Below are positions 8,855 through 16,902 of a stretch of DNA of 64,000 bases, in pieces; position 1 is the first letter of the stretch, and each line of letters starts with the position of its first letter. Made by a program: the position numbers and the translations under genes. The notes below the pieces were generated by a model that saw nothing but the letters and a program-made list of their open reading frames with translations, had not been told where the DNA came from and did no database searches. The DNA comes from Ketobacter sp. MCCC 1A13808 (GTDB lineage Bacteria; Pseudomonadota; Gammaproteobacteria; Pseudomonadales; Ketobacteraceae). The stretch spans positions 372,001 to 436,000 of the forward strand of contig NZ_VRKW01000001.1 in the NCBI RefSeq assembly GCF_009746715.1. Direction: 5' to 3'.

Positions 8855-8881
8855 TTGAAATCCCGACTAACGCACTCATAT
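8855..8881 (+). promoter_or_regulatory. Sigma-32-like (heat shock) promoter of the Lon-family gene
   Basis: TTGAAA (8855-8860), 14 bases, CTCATAT (8875-8881) resembles the heat-shock consensus TTGAAA-N11-16-CCCATNT with one mismatch in the -10 core. Transcription would begin near 8889, leaving about 30 bases before the GTG at 8921. Lon genes are classical heat-shock genes, which supports the match. Confidence 0.4.
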
Positions 8882-8920
8882 AGAAGTAAATTTCTAACCA
8901 ATAACAGGTGGTTGTCCCCA

Positions 8921-11317
8921 GTGAGTAAAACAGACCCAGATACCCCTGACATTATTGAAGTGGACGAACTCCACTCTGACACTCGTTTGGCGCTCACCGA
9001 TTCTTCGCTTCCCGATCGTCTTTATGTCATCCCCATTTCCAACAAACCGTTTTTTCCAGCCCAGGTACAGCCTATTGTGGTAGATGAAGAACCCTGGGCA
9101 TCCACCATTGAACGTGTATCCAAAACCTCCCACCGCTGCCTGGCTTTGAGCTACGCACCGGAACCCGATGACGAAATGCTGCTAACCGATCGCTTTGAGC
9201 GTATGGGGTGCGTGGTACGGATTCACAACGTAGTGCGGGACGAAGGTAAAATTCAGTTTATTGCACAGGGTATCCGCCGCACCTGGGTGCATCAGTGGCT
9301 CCATAAAACACCTCCCCTGCTGGCCAGCGTCACTTATCCGCAGCCGCGGGAAGAAGACGCCCAGGAGGTCAAGGCCTATGCGATCGCGATTATCGATTCC
9401 ATTAAAGAACTGGTATCGATTAACCCGCTTTACACCGAGGAGCTACGGGACTACCTGGATCGTTTCAGTCCCAACGACGCGTCTCCGCTGACCGATTTTG
9501 CTGCCGGCCTGACGACGGCTGACGCCGACGACCTGCAAGATGTTCTGGATGCCGTTGCCTTATTGAAACGCATGGAAAAAGTGCTCCTGTTGCTGAAAAA
9601 AGAACTGGAAGTAGCGCGGCTTCATTTGCAGATCAATCGTCAGGTCAACGCCAAACTGGAAGAACACCAGCGCCAGTTTTTTCTTCGTGAGCAGCTCAAA
9701 ATCATCCAGAAAGAATTGGGCATCATTAAAGACGACAAGGAAAGCGACGTCGACGAGTTCCGTAAGCGTATGGAAAATTACGTGATCCCGGAAGCCGCGA
9801 TGAAAAAAATCGATGACGAACTTAGCAAACTCGCGATGCTGGAGCTGGGCTCACCGGAATACGCTGTCACCCGCAACTACCTGGATTGGGCAACCTCCGT
9901 TCCCTGGGGTGTAACTTCAGAGGACAAACTGGACATAGATAACGCCCGCGTCACTCTGGACAAGCATCACGACGGCCTGGATGACGTCAAAGATCGCATT
10001 GTGGAATTCCTCGCGGTCGGTGCCTACAGAGGCCAGATCAGCGGCTCTATTTTACTGCTGGTAGGCCCACCCGGTGTCGGTAAAACCTCCATAGGGCGCT
10101 CCATTGCCGATGCCCTGGGTCGGAAATTCTATCGTTTCAGTTTGGGCGGAATGCGCGACGAAGCTGAAATCAAAGGCCATCGTCGAACCTACATAGGAGC
10201 CATGCCAGGTAAGCTGGTACAGGCTTTCAAGGATGTTGAAGTGAGCAACCCGGTCGTGATGCTGGACGAAATCGATAAGATCGGCAGCTCATTCCAGGGC
10301 GATCCCGCATCAGCGCTACTGGAAGTGCTGGACCCGGAACAGAATAAAGAATTCCTGGACCATTACCTCGATATTCGACTGGATCTGTCGAATGTTCTGT
10401 TCGTTTGTACCGCAAACCAGATGGACACTATTCCAGCCGCTCTGCTCGACCGGATGGATGTGATTCGCTTGTCCGGGTATATCACAGAAGAAAAAGTGGC
10501 CATCGCCCGCAATCATTTATGGCCCAAATGCCTATCCAGGGCCGGCGTCAAAAAATCCCAGCTAAAGGTGTCCAACCCCGCGTTACGAACCATTATTGAA
10601 GGCTATGCCCGAGAAGCCGGCGTACGCAACCTCGAAAAGACGCTGAATAAAATCGTCCGTAAATCGGTTGTGAAACTACTGAAAAAAACCGAATCGAAAA
10701 TCAGTATTACGCCAGCGAATCTGGAAACGTATCTGGGGCCACCTATTTTCCGCGACGAGAAGCCACTGAAAGGAGTCGGAGTCATAACCGGCCTAGCCTG
10801 GACCTCCCTTGGCGGTGTCACCCTGCCGGTCGAAGCTACCGAGATTCACCGTCGCGATGCCGGGTTTAAAATTACAGGCCAGTTAGGCGATGTCATGAAA
10901 GAATCCGCCCACTTGGCTTATAGCTACGCCTCCTCGCGCATTACGGATTATGGTGGTAGCGGTGAGTTTTTTGAAAAAGCACATATTCACTTGCATGTTC
11001 CGGAAGGTGCTACTCCGAAAGACGGCCCCAGTGCCGGTGTCACTATGACCACAGCGTTAATCTCGCTGGCCTGTAATATGGCTCCAAAACGGCCTTTAGC
11101 CATGACCGGAGAGATTACCCTGACCGGCCAGGTGTTGGCGGTGGGCGGTATCCGAGAGAAGGTCATCGCCGCCAAACGGCAAAAGATCAAGGAACTGGTT
11201 TTACCGGAAGCCAACCGCAGAGACTACGACGAACTGCCGGACTTTATCCGCAAAGGCATGGTCGTCCACTTTGCCGAGCACTATCGGGACGTTTATAACG
11301 TAGTTTTCGGTAAGTAA
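8921..11317 (+). CDS. ATP-dependent Lon-family protease (AsrA-like paralogue)
   Basis: A 798-residue AAA+ serine protease. The N-terminal substrate domain begins YVIPISNKPFFPAQVQP, a pattern I associate with the second Lon of Pseudomonas (PA0779/AsrA) rather than with canonical Lon. The ATPase domain has Walker A GPPGVGKT (Lys388) and Walker B VVMLDEIDK. The protease domain has the Ser-Lys dyad at Ser704 (DGPSAG) and Lys747 (REKVIAAK). It should degrade misfolded and regulatory proteins in the cytoplasm. The GTG start with an AGGTGG upstream is chosen because the longer frame to 8855 would run through the heat-shock-like promoter. A canonical Lon gene is not in the window. Confidence 0.85.
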   Translation: MSKTDPDTPDIIEVDELHSDTRLALTDSSLPDRLYVIPISNKPFFPAQVQPIVVDEEPWASTIERVSKTSHRCLALSYAPEPDDEMLLTDRFERMGCVVRIHNVVRDEGKIQFIAQGIRRTWVHQWLHKTPPLLASVTYPQPREEDAQEVKAYAIAIIDSIKELVSINPLYTEELRDYLDRFSPNDASPLTDFAAGLTTADADDLQDVLDAVALLKRMEKVLLLLKKELEVARLHLQINRQVNAKLEEHQRQFFLREQLKIIQKELGIIKDDKESDVDEFRKRMENYVIPEAAMKKIDDELSKLAMLELGSPEYAVTRNYLDWATSVPWGVTSEDKLDIDNARVTLDKHHDGLDDVKDRIVEFLAVGAYRGQISGSILLLVGPPGVGKTSIGRSIADALGRKFYRFSLGGMRDEAEIKGHRRTYIGAMPGKLVQAFKDVEVSNPVVMLDEIDKIGSSFQGDPASALLEVLDPEQNKEFLDHYLDIRLDLSNVLFVCTANQMDTIPAALLDRMDVIRLSGYITEEKVAIARNHLWPKCLSRAGVKKSQLKVSNPALRTIIEGYAREAGVRNLEKTLNKIVRKSVVKLLKKTESKISITPANLETYLGPPIFRDEKPLKGVGVITGLAWTSLGGVTLPVEATEIHRRDAGFKITGQLGDVMKESAHLAYSYASSRITDYGGSGEFFEKAHIHLHVPEGATPKDGPSAGVTMTTALISLACNMAPKRPLAMTGEITLTGQVLAVGGIREKVIAAKRQKIKELVLPEANRRDYDELPDFIRKGMVVHFAEHYRDVYNVVFGK

Positions 11318-11344
11318 ATGTAAAAGCCCCGCAAAATAAAGCGC

Positions 11345-11375
11345 CCCCCGATGTACCAAATTCGACATCCGGGGG
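11345..11375 (+). terminator. Hairpin downstream of the Lon-family gene
   Basis: CCCCCGATGT (11345-11354) pairs with ACATC-C-GGGGG (11365-11375) with one bulged base. It is G+C-rich but lacks a T-run, so termination here is uncertain. Confidence 0.35.
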
Positions 11376-11428
11376 ACAGGTCATTAAAATCTTGGGAATA
11401 AAATTTTATTCAGTGGCAGACAGATCCC

Positions 11429-12079
11429 ATGCATAGACTACATAAGCTCCTTGAAAACAATCAAAAATGGTCAGAGAACATCACACGGGAAGACCCTCAG
11501 TTCTTTCAGCGACTATCCGAGGCACAAACCCCGGAATACCTCTGGATCGGCTGCTCCGATAGTCGGGTACCCGCAAACGAAATCGTAGGTTTATTGCCAG
11601 GCGAAATTTTTGTGCATCGCAATATCGCAAACCTGGTGGTCCACACCGATTTCAACTGCATGTCAGTTATTGAGTTTTCCGTGGCGGTACTCAAAGTAAA
11701 ACACATAATTGTCTGCGGGCATTATGGTTGTGGCGGTGTCAAAGCTGCACTGGAAAACACCAGCCACGGACTTATCGACAACTGGTTGTATAGCATTAAA
11801 AACTTGTATTACCGCAACAAACACCGGTTTGAGTCACTGGCCTCGGAAGAGGATCGCCACAACTATCTGTGCGAGTTGAATGTTAAGCAACAGGTAAAAA
11901 ATGTAGCGCACTCCCACGTCGTACAAAAAGCCTGGGAAAATGGGCAGGATCTTACGGTACATGGCTGGATCTATAGCCTGAAAGACGGCATGGTGAATGA
12001 CCTGAAATACAGCATTCACTCTCAAGCCGACCTGGCTGATGAATACAGAGTTGCCAGTCCCAATAAGGAAGATGAATAA
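11429..12079 (+). CDS. can: Beta-class carbonic anhydrase
   Basis: A 216-residue zinc enzyme that interconverts CO2 and bicarbonate in the cytoplasm. The metal and catalytic residues are intact: Cys42, Asp44 and Arg46 in GCSDSRVPANE, and His98 and Cys101 in GHYGCGG. Length and motifs match the Can/CynT group. It stands alone after the Lon-family gene and converges on the porin gene across a bidirectional terminator. Bicarbonate supply may help PEP carboxylase (23646-26294), though that is only inference. The ATG at 11429 is the first start of the frame; the ribosome site is poor. Confidence 0.92.
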   Translation: MHRLHKLLENNQKWSENITREDPQFFQRLSEAQTPEYLWIGCSDSRVPANEIVGLLPGEIFVHRNIANLVVHTDFNCMSVIEFSVAVLKVKHIIVCGHYGCGGVKAALENTSHGLIDNWLYSIKNLYYRNKHRFESLASEEDRHNYLCELNVKQQVKNVAHSHVVQKAWENGQDLTVHGWIYSLKDGMVNDLKYSIHSQADLADEYRVASPNKEDE

Positions 12080-12114
12080 TCCACTGGAGAACTCGGGGTA
12101 AAGTAAGAAAACCA

Positions 12115-12139
12115 AAAAAGGGAAGGCTTTCGCCTTCCC
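12115..12139 (-). terminator. Strong intrinsic terminator of the porin gene
   Basis: Minus strand GGGAAGGC, GAAA loop, GCCTTCCC (stem arms 12132-12139 and 12120-12127), then TTTTTT. The perfect 8-base stem, tetraloop and T-run make a textbook terminator for the porin; the hairpin also lies 40 bases after the carbonic anhydrase and may serve both. Confidence 0.9.
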
Positions 12140-12180
12140 TAACTTTGTCTGGATAATGCATGTGAAACACTGCCCAGCTT

Positions 12181-13455
12181 TTAGATGGCGTAGGTCGCAG
12201 TAATCCAAACCTTTTCAACATCGTTTGGCGTCAGGCCATCGTCTTCCCCACTGAAATCGGCGTACTTTAATTGCAGGGTTGCGCCATTCTCGAATTTCTT
12301 CGTCAAAGCCGCATCGATCTCGGTGCCATAATCGGAACTTCCGACAGCAATGTCTTCGGCACTTTCAAACGAATGAAAAACCGCAACGAAGTTCATTCCC
12401 CACGGCAAACCAGCTTTAAACGTTACGTAACTGTCTTCCACCCCAGCGCCCGGTGTCACCAGAAACTGATCAGCCCACCCTTGAAACATGTGCAGGGTTG
12501 CCAGTGAGGTGGTGAATCCGACACCAGCGTCGGCATCAGCACCCAAGGTTTCCATAGCAAATCCCAGAGTGAAGTTGCTGATGGTACCGCTCACACCGAT
12601 AAGCGAATAATCCGCTGAATAGCTATTCGGATTATTCGCAGAATCCTCCTGATCAGCGTATTCCAGCTCATAACCGAGACTGAACGAATCAAACTTCGTA
12701 TCACCGGCAAAACGGACACCATAGGTTACGGAGGAAAGCGCGGCGGCTGATTCGTTCTCAATATCATAATAATACGCCGACAAAGCACCAATGCCTTCAA
12801 ACTTATAATTCAGGTTCAGCAGATTGGTATCTTCCCGGTGGTCACCACGTCGTGCCGCTGGATAGCTGTCGTCGTTTCCTTCGCCGAAAATCCGGTTGAC
12901 ATCAGTAACGTGCGCATAAAACATCGACAAGCCACCGAAGCTGGTATTCGTCACTGAGAGCGCATCATAGGTTTGTTCGTTTTGACGCCAGGCCACGCCT
13001 CCGACAAAACGCTGATTGTCGAGCACAATACGTTGTCGTCCCCAACGAAAATCTGTGCTATCCAATCCGGAATAAGACAAGTAGGCCTGGTTAACCTCCG
13101 TGCCTTCGGGATCAATAATCGCAGGACCAGGCCCGGCAAAAGAGCCATCATCATAGTCGACCGACTTCATCGATGTCACATCATCAAATTCCAAGACCGC
13201 CGAAACATCGTAGAAATTTCCGGTGGTGAACGTAAGTCGAGATAATATCGTCGCAGCTTCCGAAATACCGGCACCCTCTTGTTCCACCTTTTCGTATCGT
13301 GGGCGCAAGCTTAGCTTGGTGGTACTCGCCTTCAACGCATCCTGCAGAGAATCTGCTGCCATTAGTGATTGCGGGACAACCACACCCATCGTACTGACTA
13401 CGACACCTGCCAACGAGATTGGAACCGTTCTGCGCGAAACTTTTCTATTAGCCAT
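12181..13455 (-). CDS. Outer-membrane porin, alginate-export-like barrel
   Basis: A 424-residue precursor. The ATG at 13455 is chosen because AAGGAG lies at ideal spacing and the protein then begins with a clear signal peptide (MANRKVSRR, a hydrophobic core, LMA cleavage near 33). The mature part is an alternation of polar and aromatic strands (RWGRQRIVLDNQRFVGG, LLNLNYKFEG, ATLQLKYADFSG) ending in WITATYAI, fitting a 16-18-strand barrel of the alginate_exp family. Substrate is unknown. It is monocistronic, with a strong terminator downstream and a perfect palindrome about 90 bases upstream that looks like an operator. Confidence 0.75.
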   Translation of the reverse strand: MANRKVSRRTVPISLAGVVVSTMGVVVPQSLMAADSLQDALKASTTKLSLRPRYEKVEQEGAGISEAATILSRLTFTTGNFYDVSAVLEFDDVTSMKSVDYDDGSFAGPGPAIIDPEGTEVNQAYLSYSGLDSTDFRWGRQRIVLDNQRFVGGVAWRQNEQTYDALSVTNTSFGGLSMFYAHVTDVNRIFGEGNDDSYPAARRGDHREDTNLLNLNYKFEGIGALSAYYYDIENESAAALSSVTYGVRFAGDTKFDSFSLGYELEYADQEDSANNPNSYSADYSLIGVSGTISNFTLGFAMETLGADADAGVGFTTSLATLHMFQGWADQFLVTPGAGVEDSYVTFKAGLPWGMNFVAVFHSFESAEDIAVGSSDYGTEIDAALTKKFENGATLQLKYADFSGEDDGLTPNDVEKVWITATYAI

Positions 13456-13793
13456 GGTGATACTACTCCTTAAACAAAAAGATAAATGAGTTAAAAAAGA
13501 AACGTATTGGTCTTTCGTGCCCCCCGACACTCACCACGCTAAAACGTTGACTGGAATCAACGTTCTATTGGCCTAACGCTTGATGCGACTGTCATCGCCC
13601 TGAAACAATACAGTCATCGAATAGCAAAAACGGGGCCAGACCTCTCTTTAAAAGCAGCTACCCAAAACGGTGCAGGCGTGTAAAGTTGCCCGTATTTACA
13701 GTTTATTCACCCTGGCGGGCAGACGGTTTTTAGGCTGCGGAAAGTGGACTATAGTGAGCCACCTATACACTGCTAAAACGAGGACAGCGGACT
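13456..13793. other. Divergent intergenic region between porin and SDR gene
   Basis: These 338 bases hold the promoters of both divergent genes. They contain the palindrome at 13543-13564, described separately, and a looser pair TGCCCG (13687-13692) and CGGGCA (13716-13721) followed shortly by a T-run. No gene is seen. Confidence 0.5.
13543..13564. promoter_or_regulatory. Perfect operator-like palindrome upstream of porin
   Basis: AACGTTGA, six bases, TCAACGTT: 8 of 8 bases pair. The half-site size and spacing fit a dimeric helix-turn-helix repressor. It lies 88 bases upstream of the porin start and 230 bases upstream of the divergent SDR gene. Confidence 0.5.
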
Positions 13794-14630
13794 ATGTCAA
13801 CTCTTAAAAACAAGACTCTATTTATCACCGGTGCGAGCCGGGGAATCGGCAAAGAAATCGCCCTTAAAGCCGCGAAAGACGGGGCTAACATCGTTGTTGC
13901 CGCAAAGACTACTGAAGCCCACCCCAAGCTGCCGGGCACCATCTATAGTGCAGCGGAAGAAATAGAGGCAGCGGGTGGTAAGGCACTACCTCTGGTTGTG
14001 GATGTGCGAGAGGAGGAAACGGTTGCGGCGGCCATGCGTAAAGCCGTAGAAACGTTCGGCGGAATCGATATTCTTGTGAACAATGCTAGTGCAATAAATT
14101 TGACTGGCACCCTGGATGTTGAGATGAAACGCTTCGATTTGATGCATCAAATTAATTTTCGAGGCACTTTTTTGTGCTCTAAACTCGCAGTACCGCACCT
14201 TAAAAATGCAGAAAATCCTCACGTACTTAACCTTGCGCCTCCTATTAGCACTAATTCGCGCTGGTATGCCCCTCACCTTGCCTACAGCATGGCTAAATTC
14301 GGAATGAGTTTTTGTGTTCTCGGGATGGCGGAAGAATTTAGCCGGGATAACATTGCGTTCAACGCACTCTGGCCCAGAACGGCTATCGCAACGGCTGCGG
14401 TGCAAAACCATCTGGGGGGCGACGCCACGATTAAATTGTCACGCACACCCGCCATCATGGCCGACGCAGCATATGAGATATTTAAACGACCCAGTGCAGA
14501 GTGCAGCGGCAACTTCTTTATCGACGATGAAGTACTGGGTGAAGCAGGTGTAACCGATCTCAGACAATATCAGGTTGATCCCAGCCTGGATGTCAATCAA
14601 CTGATTCCCGATTTTTTCATCGATGTATAG
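13794..14630 (+). CDS. HSDL2-like short-chain dehydrogenase/reductase
   Basis: A 278-residue NAD(P)-dependent oxidoreductase. The nucleotide site is TGASRGIG (12-19), the structural NNAS motif is at 96-99, and the active-site Tyr164/Lys168 sit in AYSMAKFGMS. The stretch LNLAPPIS...WYAPHLAYSMAK, plus VLGMAEEF, resembles hydroxysteroid-dehydrogenase-like protein 2, an SDR tied to lipid metabolism; unlike animal HSDL2 there is no SCP2 domain. As in that family the usual catalytic Ser is replaced by Pro in the APPI stretch. It converges on the next SDR gene with 3 bases between. Substrate unknown. Confidence 0.85.
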   Translation: MSTLKNKTLFITGASRGIGKEIALKAAKDGANIVVAAKTTEAHPKLPGTIYSAAEEIEAAGGKALPLVVDVREEETVAAAMRKAVETFGGIDILVNNASAINLTGTLDVEMKRFDLMHQINFRGTFLCSKLAVPHLKNAENPHVLNLAPPISTNSRWYAPHLAYSMAKFGMSFCVLGMAEEFSRDNIAFNALWPRTAIATAAVQNHLGGDATIKLSRTPAIMADAAYEIFKRPSAECSGNFFIDDEVLGEAGVTDLRQYQVDPSLDVNQLIPDFFIDV

Positions 14631-14633
14631 TCG

Positions 14634-15392
14634 TCAATAGCCGGACATCCATTTCACAAGTTTGTGGGCAGCGCGATCCGGTAAACATTTTCTAGCCGCC
14701 CGCAACACCTTGTATTCCCTGCTCACCGCATTATGGAGTCGCTCACCCTGAGCCGCTTGAAACACCTGAACCGCAATATCCTCGGCAACCAATTTCACGC
14801 CAAGGCGGCGGATAATTTGTGCCTGTTTATTCGCGAGCATTGGGGTGTTCACAAAAGGGGGCTCTATATCCATCACCTGAATCCCATATCGTGCCCACTC
14901 CAGGTTCAACGCTTCAGTAAATCCTTTAACCCAGAATTTTGACGCCGAATAGCTGGCAAACCCGGGAATACCATAGAGCGAAGACGCCGATGACATGTTA
15001 ATAACCCGACTACCGGGATTTTGTTTCAGATAAGGAAAGGCAAAATAACAACAATTCAGAACCCCCTTGTTATTAATATCCAGAATCCGATGATGGCGGT
15101 CCAATGTGATCGCCTCAAAATCGCCGACTTCCAAAACACCGGCGCAATTGAATAGGACATCCGGTAACCTGATCGATTGCATAATCTGTTGCAGTGCCGT
15201 TTCAACCTGATCAGGATCAGTGACATTCGCAGCAACAATACAATAGCGTGACTTATCCCAATCTTTCACCGTGTCCTGTAAGGGGGTCGGATTCAGATCC
15301 AACAATCCTAACTGCCAGCCCTCTGAATAAAATAGCTCCGCAACCGCTTTACCGATTCCGGACGCGGCCCCGGTAATTATGATCGTTTTCAT
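14634..15392 (-). CDS. Short-chain dehydrogenase/reductase
   Basis: A 252-residue classical SDR: TGAASGIG (7-14), NCAG (82-85), and catalytic Ser-Tyr-Lys in INMSSASS and ASYSASKFW (Tyr148, Lys152). It should act on an alcohol or keto substrate with NAD(P). The frame extends further upstream, but the ATG at 15392 has AGAAGG seven bases before it and gives the normal SDR N-terminus MKTIIITG. It is divergent from the acylphosphatase gene. Nothing nearby fixes the substrate. Confidence 0.85.
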   Translation of the reverse strand: MKTIIITGAASGIGKAVAELFYSEGWQLGLLDLNPTPLQDTVKDWDKSRYCIVAANVTDPDQVETALQQIMQSIRLPDVLFNCAGVLEVGDFEAITLDRHHRILDINNKGVLNCCYFAFPYLKQNPGSRVINMSSASSLYGIPGFASYSASKFWVKGFTEALNLEWARYGIQVMDIEPPFVNTPMLANKQAQIIRRLGVKLVAEDIAVQVFQAAQGERLHNAVSREYKVLRAARKCLPDRAAHKLVKWMSGY

Positions 15393-15482
15393 TTTCATGC
15401 CTTCTGCAATCAATTTAATTATTCGTAAAATAACCCACCAGTCGTTATCCTTAACCACGAACGGCAACAGGAGACCCGAATT

Positions 15483-15764
15483 ATGCCAGATTTAAAACGT
15501 GTACATGCCATTGTCCACGGCCGGGTTCAGGGTGTCTATTACCGGGCATCTACCAAAGATAAAGCACTCTCTTTGCATCTGACCGGGTGGGTTCGGAATA
15601 TGGCCGACGGCAATGTGGAATTTGAAGCCCAGGGCAGCGCGGGAAATGTCGATGCCCTGGTCGCTTGGGCGCTACTGGGGCCGCCGGACGCTATTGTCAA
15701 CAAAGTGGATACCGGGCCATTGAGCCCAATCCCCACGGAAAGTCACTTTGAGATTACCTACTAA
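15483..15764 (+). CDS. acyP: Acylphosphatase
   Basis: A 93-residue enzyme that hydrolyses acyl phosphates. The phosphate-binding loop GRVQGVYYRAST (13-24, with the catalytic Arg) and TGWVRNMADGNVEFEAQG are diagnostic, and the length is normal. The start ATG follows CAGGAGA. Its last 11 bases overlap the convergent radical SAM gene. Confidence 0.93.
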   Translation: MPDLKRVHAIVHGRVQGVYYRASTKDKALSLHLTGWVRNMADGNVEFEAQGSAGNVDALVAWALLGPPDAIVNKVDTGPLSPIPTESHFEITY

Positions 15765-16887
15765 TACGAACCGGCATCGCTTTCCGCGTGCCATGGTCAG
15801 GCTGCAATCCAAACCGGCCCGGGATCAACGTATCACAATGAGAACATCGCCCTCCTGGTGCCAGTGACCAGCTGTTGAGCTGATACCAATCCCGCTGAAT
15901 TAACTCAGAATGACAATTCGGACAGTAGGTACAATCACCCGCCTGATCGTGTACATTTCCCGTGTACACGTAATTTAATCCCTGCTCCATTGCAATTTTC
16001 CGCGCCCGGTTCAAGGTCGCTCTCGGGGTCGCCGGTATATCTTTCATTTTATAATCCGGATGAAACGCGGAGAAGTGCAACGGCACATCGGCACCTAAAT
16101 TGTCCATAATCCAGCGGCTCATCGCTTCAATTTCCCCAGGCTCATCGTTCTGGCCGGGAATAAGTAACGTTGTGATTTCAAACCAGACGGCTGTTTCATG
16201 TTTCAAATAGCTCAGCGTGTCCAGAACGGGAGAAAGATGTGCCCCGGTAACGTTCCAATAGAACCGCTCACTAAACGCTTTTAGATCGATATTTGCTGCT
16301 GATATAGACTGATAGAACTCACTACGCGCTTGCGCGCTATGATAACCTGCGGAGACGGCGACGGATTCCAGCCCCGCCGCCCTGCAAGCCTGAGCCACAT
16401 CAACCGCATACTCCTGAAATACAACCGGATCGTTATAGGTAAATGCGACACTTCTACAGCCGGTGTCCAGCGCTGCCTGGACAATTGCTTCCGGTTGTGC
16501 CCGGCTTGCCAGCGTGTCCATTTGCCTCGATTTCGAAATGTCCCAATTCTGGCAAAATTTGCAGGATAAGTTGCATCCGGCAGTACCGAAAGACAATACC
16601 GACGATCCCGGATAAAAATGGTTGAGCGGCTTTTTTTCGATAGGATCGACACAGAAACCACTGGAGCGGCCATAGGTGGTTAAGACAATTTGATTACCGA
16701 CGTTCGCGCGTACAAAACACAAGCCTCTTTGCTGATCCCGCAATTTACATTGCCGTGGGCATATATCGCATTGCACACGACCATCTTCAAGGCTGTGCCA
16801 ATATTTGGTTTGGCGTACGAACGGGTTATGAATGTCGAGTTCAGGATTGGATTCATGCATAGATTCAGAGCAATCTGATTCAACCAT
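15754..16887 (-). CDS. amrS: AmrS-type radical SAM enzyme (AmmeMemoRadiSam family)
   Basis: A 377-residue protein. The 4Fe-4S site is GTAGCNLSCKFCQNW (Cys105, Cys109, Cys112). An N-terminal cysteine cluster (CDICPRQCKLRDQQRGLC) and a C-terminal one (CTYCPNCHSELI...CSHCD) look like metal-binding knuckles. This architecture is that of the PflA-like subgroup called AmmeMemoRadiSam, which is usually encoded with Memo-like and AMMECR1-like proteins. Neither partner is in the window. Its function in bacteria is unsettled. It lies 15 bases after the zinc-ribbon/TPR membrane protein gene and overlaps acyP at its end. Confidence 0.85.
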   Translation of the reverse strand: MVESDCSESMHESNPELDIHNPFVRQTKYWHSLEDGRVQCDICPRQCKLRDQQRGLCFVRANVGNQIVLTTYGRSSGFCVDPIEKKPLNHFYPGSSVLSFGTAGCNLSCKFCQNWDISKSRQMDTLASRAQPEAIVQAALDTGCRSVAFTYNDPVVFQEYAVDVAQACRAAGLESVAVSAGYHSAQARSEFYQSISAANIDLKAFSERFYWNVTGAHLSPVLDTLSYLKHETAVWFEITTLLIPGQNDEPGEIEAMSRWIMDNLGADVPLHFSAFHPDYKMKDIPATPRATLNRARKIAMEQGLNYVYTGNVHDQAGDCTYCPNCHSELIQRDWYQLNSWSLAPGGRCSHCDTLIPGRFGLQPDHGTRKAMPVRISR

Positions 16888-16902
16888 TAGGCTTCGCCTC
16901 AG

